In this document: positions 1 to 7,949 of the stretch, one piece after another
Layout: the number at the start of each line of letters is the position of its first letter
How positions within the stretch are numbered: position 1 is the first letter of the stretch
Assembly: GCA_013214985.1 (NCBI GenBank)
Contig: JABSRY010000017.1
Location: 1-14,871 of the forward strand
DNA from: Hyphomicrobiales bacterium
GTDB taxonomy: Bacteria; Pseudomonadota; Alphaproteobacteria; Rhizobiales; OSC116
Length of the DNA stretch: 14,871 nt
Reading direction: 5' to 3'
The notes under the pieces: generated by a model
What the model was told of the DNA's origin: nothing
Seen by the model: only the letters and a program-made list of their open reading frames with translations
Database searches by the model: none
Translations under genes and position numbers: made by a program

Positions 1-89
1 ACTTACTAGCTTTAACTTACACATTTTCCGCACGTCACATCCCGTCACTGTTTGACCGTCGCGGCACAACGTTGACATGTTTTTTTTTT
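1..89. other. Unexplained sequence beyond the kinase breakpoint
   Basis: Left of base 90 the sequence no longer encodes the kinase in any frame and is less AT-rich than what follows, with repeated CGTCAC/CGTC words around 32-60. I see no ORF, tRNA or clear terminal inverted repeat. It may be the end of an insertion, a rearrangement, or a contig-end artefact. Confidence 0.3.
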
Positions 90-499
90 GATAATCGATT
101 GTCTGATTTTTTGCTCATCTACTTTTAAAATAATTTGAGGGTTTTCTACTTCATAATATAAGGTTATATTTTTTTATCCGCTGCATTTTTAAGCATATTC
201 ATTGGAACATGTAGCAATTGCGCTACAGATACTTTGCTTTCTTTTAGCTTAGCGGTTTGATTATTTATACGAGATATTTCTAAAATGTCGTTGATTATGT
301 TTAATAAATGGCTGCCACTGTCGTGAATATAGCACGCATATTCGTTAATTTGATCTTGGGTCATTCCTACAGTATCGGTTTTCTTTAATAATTCCGAAAA
401 ACCAATAATAGCATTAAGCGGTGTTTTAAGCTCGTGGCCTAACGTTGCTAAAAATCTTGAATGCACAGTATCAGTATTATTATACGCTAAATTATTCAT
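90..499 (-). pseudogene. Broken sensor histidine kinase (HisKA plus start of ATPase domain)
   Basis: The open part (499 down to 164, 111 residues) starts at an ATG preceded by a GGGGAG ribosome site and holds a HisKA domain: H-box LGHELKTPLNAIIGFSELL with phospho-acceptor His22, then the second dimerisation helix to about residue 85. The frame stops just after an A7 run (minus strand of 169-175). If that run had eight A, reading would continue KKNITLYYEVENPQ, then about 15 residues later VDEQKIRQSII, the normal lead-in to the HATPase N-box (NLLSNAIKFT). Homology ends at about base 90, at a T10 run on the plus strand, so the N, G1 and G2 boxes are absent from the window. There is no sensor domain upstream. 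It is either a decayed kinase or an artefact of homopolymer error plus a misjoined end; as it stands it cannot bind ATP. The HisKA resembles that of the large kinase at 4142-7372. Confidence 0.72.
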
Positions 500-682
500 T
501 TATTTTCGCTCCCCATATTCAATATGCAATTGAATAGTAAACATCTTGTTCGTCTCAAAATAGTATAGAGCTATATTGTTATTGAGATGCTAAAGAGGCT
601 GGTTAAAATATAATTTTATATATGCGTAAAATTGAATCAATTGACCTAAATAATATAATCACCCATCGTTTAAATGGGCTTT

Positions 683-3025
683 CTATTTTTTTTGCCTAAA
701 ATTGTTAATTACTTTCATTGCAGATGGTAACAATAATGTATCGGTTAATAACGCGCCAATAACAAGTAACATCATTAACACGCCATAAAGCTTAATAAGT
801 GGCATTTCGCTTATGACGACAATGCCGATGCCAAACCCCAGCACCAACGAAGTGACCACCAAAACGGACGTCACGCTATCCATGGTAATTTTTAACGCAT
901 CTTCAATGTTAAGCCCATCTGATATCGCTCTATTGTAGCGGTGAATGATATGAATAGTATTATCGACCGCGATGCCAAAGCCAATGGTGAAGGCCACGAC
1001 AGACGTAAATTGCAGCCCTTCATTCGCAATGTATAAATAAAAGCCTGCCATGCCTATGGGTATTAGATTGGCGATTAAAGCAAATATTGCAGCATAGACT
1101 GAGCGGAAGAAAACGCCGACAATGAATACGCCGCCCATAATTGCCATTAGCAGGCTATAATTAAGCATTTCAATCATCTGATAGCTAGACTCGGCCGTTA
1201 ACGGCAACACACCCGTAACTGACAATTTTGCGAATGAATATTTTGCTTCAAGTTGTTTTAGATCAACTTTTAACAGCCTAAGATCGCTGATTAAGGCTGA
1301 CGAGTCGGTATCGGGCAACAAGCCTAGAACCAAGCTTAAATTATCGTCTTCACGCAAAAGACTATTTGCAGAATCTATATTGCTATCGATAAAGTTAAAG
1401 AAACCATCGACACTTTTGTCGGTACTGTTCTTTTGTACATAGTCTCTTAACGTTGCTAGAGACAATGTTTGTTTTACAAATTTTGTTTCTTCAAGTAATT
1501 TTTCGATATCTGAATATAATGCAAAAGTTTCTTCGCTGCGCATATTGTGTTGTTTATCAAACTCTATAAATATCCGCACTTCATTTGTACCTGCAAGTTT
1601 TTCTTCGATGCGGGTAACGCCAATATAGGCTTGGTTATTTTGTGGTAAATTGTCAATATATCTATAACGTGGTTCATTTTGCAAATAAAACGCGCCTAAA
1701 GCGACCATTAATAATAATGACAATATAGTAATTTGTTTTGGCCACTTCATGAAAAGTGTTTTACATAATTCAGTATAACTGTCTAACAATCTGTGTACTA
1801 AAGGATGTTTATTGCCGGCTTCGGCATCGGTAACGACACGCTTTAACTTCATTGTTTTGGGTAAAATTAATTTTGCCAAAGCGGGTATTAAGGTTAGTGT
1901 TACCAAAAATGCAAAGCCTGTACCAAATGTGCATATAAACCCAAATTTACTAATGATTGGATGTTGTGCCATTAGCAATGAAACCATTGCTATACCTGTT
2001 GTTAGCGAAGTTAATACGCAAGCAGGGCCAATATACTTTATGGTTTCGGTAATTGCTGTATCGCGGTCAACGCCACGTTCCATCCTTCGCCTAATGCCAT
2101 AGACCAAATGCACACTATCACAAAATGAAATAACCATAATTAATATGGGTGCAATATTGGAAAGCACATCCATTTCAAGACCATACCAACCAAACATACC
2201 GCGCATGGTGATCATAGCAATTACAGTCGGCAGACCTGCTAAAAGTACAAATCTTAGGCGTCTGAAATATATATAAGAAATAATAAACCCGAATATAATG
2301 CCTGCATAGGTAAATATGGCTTGGTCATAAAGCATATAGCCAATAATTTCGGCTTTAAAAATGCTAACGCCCGACATTTCAAAGCTTAAGCTATTATCTG
2401 CCATTTTTTGTTTTGCAAAATTTAATAAGTCGGTTCGCAAATTTAGCAATGCTGTACGATCTGCAGGGCCTTTGCCCTCACCCGCTTTAACGGTTGTTTC
2501 AGGGGGCTTAACATTGATGATAAATAGAATTAGCTCGCCATCGCTTGACAATAGTTTTTTGCCAACCAATGGATGGTTTTGTGCATTTTCTAATATTTTG
2601 GCAACATTTTCGGAAGTAACTTCAGCAGGAAATAGCGGCCCCAAATGGCCATTTTCATCTGGGAAATCGCGCATAGAAAAAGGAGAGATAATTGACTTAA
2701 CATTATCGTGAAATTCTAAATCTAATTGTAAATTGTTTAATTTTTCGATATTTTCGGGTGTTGTTAAATTTTCGCCTGAAATTGTGAGCAACATTTCTTG
2801 ATCATTTGTGGTGAATATTTTATTCACTTTTTCAAATAAATGAAACTCGGCGCTATCATTTTGGAATAAATCGGTCAGGTTAGAGTTAAATACAATACGA
2901 CTCTGACCAAACCACATGAATGTAGTCACCATCGCAATTATTATAAGTGTTAAAACTGAATATTTATGAGATAAATATCCAATAGATTCTAAGCCTAGCC
3001 TTCTTTTATTCATAGTAGGGTACAC
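683..3025 (-). CDS. MMPL/RND-superfamily transporter
   Basis: A 780-residue inner-membrane protein with the duplicated RND/MMPL architecture: TM1 at about 22-43, an extracytoplasmic loop at about 45-225, a five-helix bundle at about 228-385, TM7 at about 430-450, a second large loop to about 660, and a second five-helix bundle at about 665-775. Each bundle carries the acidic helix expected for proton coupling: MVISFCDSVHLVYGIRRR in the first and GFGIAVDNTIHIIHRYN in the second. Family members use proton motive force to move lipids or other hydrophobic molecules; the substrate cannot be read here. No periplasmic adaptor gene is adjacent, which fits the MMPL/HpnN-like branch better than AcrB-type pumps. 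The longest frame begins with GTG at 3025; ATG at 3013 (MNKRRLGLE) is equally possible, and neither has a clear ribosome site. Transcribed alone; bfr upstream ends in a terminator. Confidence 0.88.
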   Translation of the reverse strand: MYPTMNKRRLGLESIGYLSHKYSVLTLIIIAMVTTFMWFGQSRIVFNSNLTDLFQNDSAEFHLFEKVNKIFTTNDQEMLLTISGENLTTPENIEKLNNLQLDLEFHDNVKSIISPFSMRDFPDENGHLGPLFPAEVTSENVAKILENAQNHPLVGKKLLSSDGELILFIINVKPPETTVKAGEGKGPADRTALLNLRTDLLNFAKQKMADNSLSFEMSGVSIFKAEIIGYMLYDQAIFTYAGIIFGFIISYIYFRRLRFVLLAGLPTVIAMITMRGMFGWYGLEMDVLSNIAPILIMVISFCDSVHLVYGIRRRMERGVDRDTAITETIKYIGPACVLTSLTTGIAMVSLLMAQHPIISKFGFICTFGTGFAFLVTLTLIPALAKLILPKTMKLKRVVTDAEAGNKHPLVHRLLDSYTELCKTLFMKWPKQITILSLLLMVALGAFYLQNEPRYRYIDNLPQNNQAYIGVTRIEEKLAGTNEVRIFIEFDKQHNMRSEETFALYSDIEKLLEETKFVKQTLSLATLRDYVQKNSTDKSVDGFFNFIDSNIDSANSLLREDDNLSLVLGLLPDTDSSALISDLRLLKVDLKQLEAKYSFAKLSVTGVLPLTAESSYQMIEMLNYSLLMAIMGGVFIVGVFFRSVYAAIFALIANLIPIGMAGFYLYIANEGLQFTSVVAFTIGFGIAVDNTIHIIHRYNRAISDGLNIEDALKITMDSVTSVLVVTSLVLGFGIGIVVISEMPLIKLYGVLMMLLVIGALLTDTLLLPSAMKVINNFRQKK

Positions 3026-3132
3026 AATTCGTTAAACATCTAATATATGTAGCATAAATTAATCTATTTACTCAACAAAATAACCATTATTCACATGTCT
3101 ATCTTAACTTTTGGTATATATCGCCAAATCGT

Positions 3133-3162
3133 AAAAACCCGCACCATATAATGGCACGGGTT
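3133..3162 (-). terminator. Rho-independent terminator of bfr
   Basis: On the minus strand the stem AACCCG/CGGGTT, with a symmetric 2-nt internal loop and an inner CCAT/ATGG stem, is followed by five T. It lies about 30 bases after the bfr stop codon and separates bfr from the transporter. Confidence 0.85.
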
Positions 3163-3190
3163 GATGTTTTGTGGGGATATGAATATCCGC

Positions 3191-3655
3191 TTACATAATT
3201 GACTGTAGGTAATTTTGCTCGCCCACACGCTCAATTAATGACAAGCGCGTTTCGAGCCAATCGATATGCTCTTCTTCATCGGCCAATATTTTGGTGAATA
3301 ATTCACGGGTTACATAATCTTTTTTCTCTTCGCATAAAGCGGCAGCCTCGGTATAAAGTGCTTTTGCTTCATATTCAGTTTTCAGATCAACTTCGTGCAT
3401 TTCTTTTACGGTTTCACCAATTCTTAGACCAGCAAGGTCTTGCAGGTTTGGATGGCCTTCAATTTGTAAAATACGTTGAATAATTGTATCTGCATGGCGC
3501 ATTTCTTCGATGGATTCTTCCATCATTTTTTTGCCTAGAGTTTCGAAACCCCAATCATCCAAAATACGTGCATGTAAAAAAAATTGATTTACGGCAGTTA
3601 ATTCAAGCTTAAGTGCTTTATTTAAATATTCTATAACTTGCTTATCGCCCTTCAT
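3191..3655 (-). CDS. bfr: Bacterioferritin
   Basis: A 154-residue four-helix-bundle iron-storage protein of normal length that assembles as a 24-mer cage, oxidises Fe(II) and stores it as a ferric mineral in the cytoplasm. All dinuclear ferroxidase ligands are present: Glu18, Glu51, His54, Glu94, Glu127 and His130. Met52, the axial ligand of the inter-subunit haem, is also present, which identifies a haem-binding bacterioferritin rather than ferritin or Dps. The start is well supported by AAGGAGA seven bases upstream of ATG (ribosome site at 3661-3667). A strong promoter lies at 3685-3713 and an intrinsic terminator follows, so it is monocistronic. bfd, its electron-transfer partner for iron release, lies 162 bases upstream on the same strand. 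Confidence 0.97.
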   Translation of the reverse strand: MKGDKQVIEYLNKALKLELTAVNQFFLHARILDDWGFETLGKKMMEESIEEMRHADTIIQRILQIEGHPNLQDLAGLRIGETVKEMHEVDLKTEYEAKALYTEAAALCEEKKDYVTRELFTKILADEEEHIDWLETRLSLIERVGEQNYLQSIM

Positions 3656-3684
3656 AGCAATCTCCTTTATATTAGTTTGTAATG

Positions 3685-3713
3685 ATTCTAATATGTATGA
3701 AAAACCAAGTCAA
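3685..3713 (-). promoter_or_regulatory. bfr promoter with overlapping Irr/ICE-like sequence
   Basis: On the minus strand: TTGACT (3708-3713), 17-bp spacer, TAGAAT (3685-3690), about 30 bases before the bfr start. The -10 element overlaps an imperfect dyad TTGTAAT-G-ATTCTAA (plus strand 3677-3691, 5 of 7 bases symmetric). It has one half of the alphaproteobacterial iron-control element (TTCTAA), bound by Irr in Rhizobiales. The promoter is convincing; the Irr assignment is tentative. Confidence 0.6.
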
Positions 3714-3770
3714 CACATATAGTTAACTCTAATAAGCACTCGCAATTATTTGATAAAAAATAATAAACGA

Positions 3771-3788
3771 AATATGAAATATCATATT
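3771..3788 (-). terminator. Possible weak terminator after bfd
   Basis: A 7-bp perfect inverted repeat AATATGA/TCATATT with a 4-base loop, about 30 bases beyond the bfd stop, followed on the minus strand by a T-rich stretch. The stem is entirely AT-rich, so termination would be weak. Confidence 0.3.
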
Positions 3789-3817
3789 GAATTAGTTAAT
3801 ATAATTAGTTTTGAATT

Positions 3818-4021
3818 TTACGCCGCGGATTTTTTAATTTTATCCGCTTGTTCATATTCACTGTGAACATTTTGGATAATATCGTTAATACTTGTAAAAC
3901 AACGGCCGCAATTTGGCTTTTTACCAAGGGCACTAAAACAGTTTTTAATACTGGCGTTGGAATTTTCGGCAACTTTTTTAAAGTCCCGATCAGATATAGC
4001 GTTACAGTTACAAATAATCAT
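3818..4021 (-). CDS. bfd: Bacterioferritin-associated ferredoxin
   Basis: A small [2Fe-2S] protein of the BFD-like family. It passes electrons to the haem of bacterioferritin to release stored iron. The four cluster cysteines are present in the family pattern C-x-C...C-x2-C: ICNCNAIS near the N-terminus and NCGRCF about 32 residues later. The C-terminus is Lys/Ala-rich and variable. I choose ATG at 4021 (67 residues, MIICNCNAIS). A TTG start six codons upstream would fall inside the -10/-35 spacer of the promoter, so it would not be in the transcript. No Shine-Dalgarno is visible, and the predicted transcription start falls on or next to the ATG, suggesting a leaderless mRNA. bfr lies downstream with its own promoter. 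Confidence 0.9.
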   Translation of the reverse strand: MIICNCNAISDRDFKKVAENSNASIKNCFSALGKKPNCGRCFTSINDIIQNVHSEYEQADKIKKSAA

Positions 4022-4028
4022 CTTGCTA

Positions 4029-4056
4029 TTTATAGTCAATTAATAATGATTGTCAA
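4029..4056 (-). promoter_or_regulatory. bfd promoter overlapped by a Fur-box-like palindrome
   Basis: On the minus strand: consensus TTGACA (4051-4056), 16-bp spacer, TATAAA (4029-4034). The spacer and part of the -35 contain TGACAATCATTATTA (4041-4055), which differs from a 7-1-7 Fur box (TGATAATCATTATCA) at two of 15 positions. Binding of an iron-loaded Fur-type repressor would block RNA polymerase, so bfd would be expressed under iron shortage, as known for bfd in other bacteria. Confidence 0.7.
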
Positions 4057-4106
4057 TTGCTTTGCGAATAGTTTTTAATTACAGTTAACGTATATTGTAT
4101 AGTTTT

Positions 4107-4135
4107 AAAATAGGCCTCAAACAAATGAAGCCTAT
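4107..4135 (-). terminator. Terminator of the multi-PAS kinase gene
   Basis: The inverted repeat ATAGGC/GCCTAT (4110-4115 and 4130-4135, extended by TC/GA inside) lies directly after the kinase stop codon and is followed on the minus strand by a short T stretch. It also separates the kinase from bfd. Confidence 0.5.
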
Positions 4136-4141
4136 ATAAAT

Positions 4142-7100
4142 TTATGAATTTAGAACCCGCGTCGTCGGAAATGTAATTTGCACCAAAGTGCCTGAATCCA
4201 CCGCGCTTTCAATATTGAAATCGGCTCTATTAGCCTCGGTTAATGCTTTGGTTAGCGGTAAACCAAGGCCAGTGCCCTGCCTGTCGACTAGAGCCGACAT
4301 ATCTAACGTTTTAAACGGCTCCATCGCTGTTTTAAGCTGAACATCGCTCATGCCAACTCCTGTATCACGCACCCGAATAATAACTTCGCCTTCATCATCC
4401 AATAATGCACTCAAAATAATTTGGCTACCAGGGTTAGAATATTTAATAGAATTTGATAATAAATTCAAAATAATCTGCCTGATTGAGCGCATATCCGCCA
4501 CTATTTGTGGTAATGTTGATGATATTGAGGTTCTGATTATAATACGTTTTTTATCTGCCATTGCCTGCATTAAGGACACAGACTGCATAATAAGTGGCTC
4601 TAAATCGAGTGCTTTAAAGTTTAGCTCCACTTTACCTGCCTCAATTTTTGACAAATCCAATAGATCATTAATTAGGCTTAGTAAATGCTCGCTGCTTTCA
4701 TTAATATCGGATGCGTAACCTTTATAGCGGCTATTTTCTAATGGCCCAAATTTTTCATCACTCATGACCTCGGAAAAACCAATAATAGCGTTTAACGGTG
4801 TGCGTAATTCATGGCTAATACGCGCTAGAAAACCCGATTTTTGGATATTCTCTTGCTCTGCACGGTCTTTTGCTTCGCGCAATGATTTTTCTTTTTTCTT
4901 CCAACGGCTAATATCGCGCATATTTAGCAAAATATTTGATGGGAAGTTTATGGCTTCATCATCGTTCAACCGTTTAATATGTAAGAACACATTATGCGTT
5001 TCTTCGCCATCGCCTAACAGCTCTATTTCAAGACCATCAAGCTCTAGGTTTTTATGCTCATCTTGCATTACCGAAAATAAATAATCTTGAAATGCGGTAA
5101 CGTGGGATGGCGCTATAATGTCTGTAATAAAAGTATCTAACAAATCGTCTTCAGCGATATTAATCAATTTTCTTAAATGATTATTACTCGAAAGGACACG
5201 CTGATCGTCATCGATAAATATTTGTCCATCCAAATTAAATTGCACAACATTATCTGAGACATTTTCAACCAGTGGTGAAATATCGTCAACATTTTGCTTA
5301 ATGTCTTCGGCCTCTACTGCATGATCTAAATCCCGTTTTGGGCTTAAAAAATACTGTAATGCCTTATTGTCTTGCCATTCTATTACATTAACTTTTGCAT
5401 TAAAATAATATTTATCACCCTCTACCAGAAAGCTAATCTCATGGTCGATAGGCTCATCGCCATAATCATCTTTATGCTCATTTATAAATTCTATGCTTTC
5501 GATAGACATGATATCAGAATATGCTTGGACGCTTAATTCTTCATCTTTATTTTGTATAAGCCCTAAAGTATATAATGTTTCTTTATTGGCAAATATGGTA
5601 TTAAGCCCATGTTCTGATGGCAAACTCGTAATCACCGCCATAACGGGGGTTTGGTTTAAAATTAGCTTAAACATATTAACTTCGGTACGGCCAAATTTTG
5701 CAACATCTGTCGGCGTTGCACCAAATGCGGGCACTATATTGTCGGCCAATACGGGCGCATCTTCATCTATAACTTCATCAGCTACTTGTTCGACAATTTC
5801 ATCTAATGCTTGTTCTGCAAGATCATCGAATGTTTCTTCTGCAGGTTCATCTGATGTTTCTTCAACAGTTTCTTCAGCTGTATCTTCTGACGTTTGTTCT
5901 GTCAGTTCAATGGGTGGCTCGGTTTTTATAGTATCGGTCGTGCCATCAAGTGTTTCTAAATCATCTTTATCCGTTGCATTTTGATTTAGTGTTTGGGCTA
6001 ATGAAGCAAAATTGACGGCCTCATTATCGGTTAGATTTGTCTCTAAAGTTGCCAGTTCTAGCTCGGATGTTTGACTAGTATCGGTTGGGGTTTCAGTTTC
6101 AACTTGATCAATCGTCGCGTCTGACCAATCATCATCGCTGCCCTCTTCAATCAGCTCTACATGTTCGGAAAATGAATGCACTTGCTCGTCACTGCTAATA
6201 TCCGTGTCGTTAAGTGGCCTTATATCTTCTATTGCGGTTACAAAGCTACCTGCAAACAGTTTTGGGTCGTCCTGCTCATCGTAAATAGAGCGCCCGCGCA
6301 AAATTAGCGATAGTTTTTCGGCTGAGTTATTGACAGGCCAATCAATCGCCAGATTATCGAACGATTTTTGAGATTCAAAATATTCGGCAGCAACCCCATC
6401 GGGGTCTAGATTAAACCGTTCAGCTACGTTATGCCAAGTTTCGCCCAACAATTCGTTAGATTTATAGCCCGTTAATTTGCTAAAATTCCCACCAAATTGT
6501 ACGAATGTTTGTGCATCATCTAGAATAAAGAAAAAGTCGCTACTAAGTTCGGTTAAATTTTCTAATTTGGCAATACGCTCAACTAAGACACGTTCATAAT
6601 GGCGCTCGCCTGCCACATCCCGCAAATATATTAGAATATAAGTTTCAGCATCATCTGATGGATCTATTGCAAATGATTTGGCAATAACCGAATGGCTGCG
6701 TTCGCCGAACGCGGTTTTAATCTTAGTGCTTAAATTAGCAATTTTATATTTAAGGCTTTTATCGATTAGATTTTGAACATTTTCGCCATGCTCATCATCG
6801 GCAAACCAATCACTTAAAAGGTCTGGTTCTTCAAACTCATCTGCGTTTAATGCAAAAATTTCTTTGCAACTTTTATTGGCATAGTTAAATTTGCCATTTG
6901 TTTCAAACAATGCCAGTGCAACAGGTGCGTTATCTAATATTTTTGATAGGTGATTTTCTATCGGATCGGCTGCAACAACTAGCGCGCCTAATTCAACTTC
7001 GGGGCTTGCCTCAACCACTTTTACCAGCAAGGCATTGCGGTTATCATCGGTCATTATTTGGGTAAATTGGCAATTGGTAATTTCATTAATATCTAACGAT

Positions 7101-7372
7101 GTAAAATCGACCATTTGATCGATTGGGCGAATGGAATTAATGCCCAAAGAATGGGCTTTATTAAATTGAATATTTATCGGGTGGCTTGCATCAAAAATAG
7201 TATCCAACAAATCAAGTACGCTAAGTTCTTGCCAAAACTTTACGGCATCAAAATTTGCCCAAATAATACGTTTGCGCTCGGTATCCCATACCCATGCAGC
7301 GGCATCTAGTTTTTCTAGACTATTTTCAATATCTTTTAGGCTGCACATATTGGCGGGCTGCACTATACTCAT
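4142..7372 (-). CDS. Multi-PAS sensor histidine kinase, PdhS/PleC/DivJ-like
   Basis: A 1076-residue kinase without transmembrane segments, so cytoplasmic. Domains: an N-terminal PAS-like segment (about 20-100, with AAWVWDTERKRIIWAN), PAS at about 143-250, PAS at about 268-375, a highly acidic Glu/Asp/Thr-rich linker at about 395-545 containing repeated EETxDE-type units, PAS-like at about 565-680, PAS at about 705-820, a coiled coil at about 820-848, HisKA with phospho-acceptor His854 (FLARISHELRTPLNAIIGFS), and HATPase with N box NLLSNSIKY (about 970), G1 DTGVGM (about 1003) and G2 GTGLGL (about 1033). No receiver domain. The H-box followed by the EVMSDEKFGPLENSRYKGY region is typical of the alphaproteobacterial kinases that act on DivK and so on CtrA. 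The start has AAGGG eight bases upstream. A CtrA-type box lies about 70 bases upstream. The exact ortholog (PdhS, PleC or other) is not certain. Confidence 0.88.
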   Translation of the reverse strand: MSIVQPANMCSLKDIENSLEKLDAAAWVWDTERKRIIWANFDAVKFWQELSVLDLLDTIFDASHPINIQFNKAHSLGINSIRPIDQMVDFTSLDINEITNCQFTQIMTDDNRNALLVKVVEASPEVELGALVVAADPIENHLSKILDNAPVALALFETNGKFNYANKSCKEIFALNADEFEEPDLLSDWFADDEHGENVQNLIDKSLKYKIANLSTKIKTAFGERSHSVIAKSFAIDPSDDAETYILIYLRDVAGERHYERVLVERIAKLENLTELSSDFFFILDDAQTFVQFGGNFSKLTGYKSNELLGETWHNVAERFNLDPDGVAAEYFESQKSFDNLAIDWPVNNSAEKLSLILRGRSIYDEQDDPKLFAGSFVTAIEDIRPLNDTDISSDEQVHSFSEHVELIEEGSDDDWSDATIDQVETETPTDTSQTSELELATLETNLTDNEAVNFASLAQTLNQNATDKDDLETLDGTTDTIKTEPPIELTEQTSEDTAEETVEETSDEPAEETFDDLAEQALDEIVEQVADEVIDEDAPVLADNIVPAFGATPTDVAKFGRTEVNMFKLILNQTPVMAVITSLPSEHGLNTIFANKETLYTLGLIQNKDEELSVQAYSDIMSIESIEFINEHKDDYGDEPIDHEISFLVEGDKYYFNAKVNVIEWQDNKALQYFLSPKRDLDHAVEAEDIKQNVDDISPLVENVSDNVVQFNLDGQIFIDDDQRVLSSNNHLRKLINIAEDDLLDTFITDIIAPSHVTAFQDYLFSVMQDEHKNLELDGLEIELLGDGEETHNVFLHIKRLNDDEAINFPSNILLNMRDISRWKKKEKSLREAKDRAEQENIQKSGFLARISHELRTPLNAIIGFSEVMSDEKFGPLENSRYKGYASDINESSEHLLSLINDLLDLSKIEAGKVELNFKALDLEPLIMQSVSLMQAMADKKRIIIRTSISSTLPQIVADMRSIRQIILNLLSNSIKYSNPGSQIILSALLDDEGEVIIRVRDTGVGMSDVQLKTAMEPFKTLDMSALVDRQGTGLGLPLTKALTEANRADFNIESAVDSGTLVQITFPTTRVLNS

Positions 7373-7439
7373 TACTCATCCCTTGATACTCAAAGAAACG
7401 TTTCAATTATTTTAGAAACATATATTTTTAGTTATTATC

Positions 7440-7454
7440 TTAACACTTAGTTAA
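7440..7454. promoter_or_regulatory. CtrA-type box upstream of the sensor kinase
   Basis: TTAA-CACTTAG-TTAA matches the full CtrA site TTAA-N7-TTAA exactly and lies 68 bases upstream of the kinase start. In so AT-rich a sequence one or two such matches per window are expected by chance; the location beside a CtrA-pathway-type kinase is what makes it credible. Confidence 0.45.
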
Positions 7455-7540
7455 CCAGAGTTTCAGATCAACGTAAAGCACGCTTTAGATATATAGTTAA
7501 GATAACCGCACAACAAATTAAACCCTCAAATAGCTTAAAC

Positions 7541-7756
7541 TTAACGGTTTTTAGATTTTTTTAAGTTGTTTTTGGCTATTTTTTCGGCCTCATCGGCAGC
7601 AGCCAAAAGTTCAGAAGCAATTTCGCGGGCATCATCTGGCTCAAAATCCATTGGCAAATCAATTTCTTTACCAATTACATATATGCGCACAAGCCCATCA
7701 GTTGTTGAACCTAACTGTAAATCGGCAACCATTTCGGTCGATGAATTAATACCCAT
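7541..7756 (-). CDS. Small conserved alphaproteobacterial protein, DUF6324-like
   Basis: A 71-residue soluble acidic protein, MGINSSTEMVADLQLGST, then VRIYVIGKEIDLPMDFEPDD, then an Ala/Glu-rich helix and a short Lys-rich tail. The pattern MGINS...LQ(L/I)G...G(L/M)VRIYV...PMDF(D/E)P matches, from memory, a short uncharacterised family of Rhizobiales (DUF6324); I cannot check this. No catalytic residues or metal motif are visible. The start is the only in-frame ATG before the conserved MGIN; its ribosome site (GTGAG, about eight bases upstream) is modest. The gene stands alone, between the kinase promoter region and tRNA-His, on the chromosomal side of the insertion. Confidence 0.75.
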   Translation of the reverse strand: MGINSSTEMVADLQLGSTTDGLVRIYVIGKEIDLPMDFEPDDAREIASELLAAADEAEKIAKNNLKKSKNR

Positions 7757-7949
7757 AACATTCTCACTTCTTAATAAAACTAACTTTGTAGAAACATAAC
7801 ATAATTAAAAACAAAAGACATTGAAGCTTTTTTAAAAAATATACATATTTGCACAATCTTTATGGGAGAAGTTGGAATCTTACTTGCAATATCATAGTTT
7901 AGAGGCTAAACAACCTCAACCTTGGTGAATTTATTCATCAGTTTAATGT

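Noticed and set aside
661..682. Short hairpin CCCAT/ATGGG after the transporter gene
   Set aside because: Only five pairs and no T tract on the minus strand; too weak to call a terminator.
1812..2711. Plus-strand frames within the transporter
   Set aside because: Shadows of an unambiguous membrane protein gene on the other strand.
3087..3096. DnaA-box-like TTATTCACA near the transporter start
   Set aside because: Single site without neighbours; expected by chance in AT-rich DNA.
5493..5984. 163-codon plus-strand frame opposite the kinase
   Set aside because: It is the mirror of the Glu/Asp/Thr-rich linker, giving a Ser/Val low-complexity product; no ribosome site and the minus-strand gene is certain.
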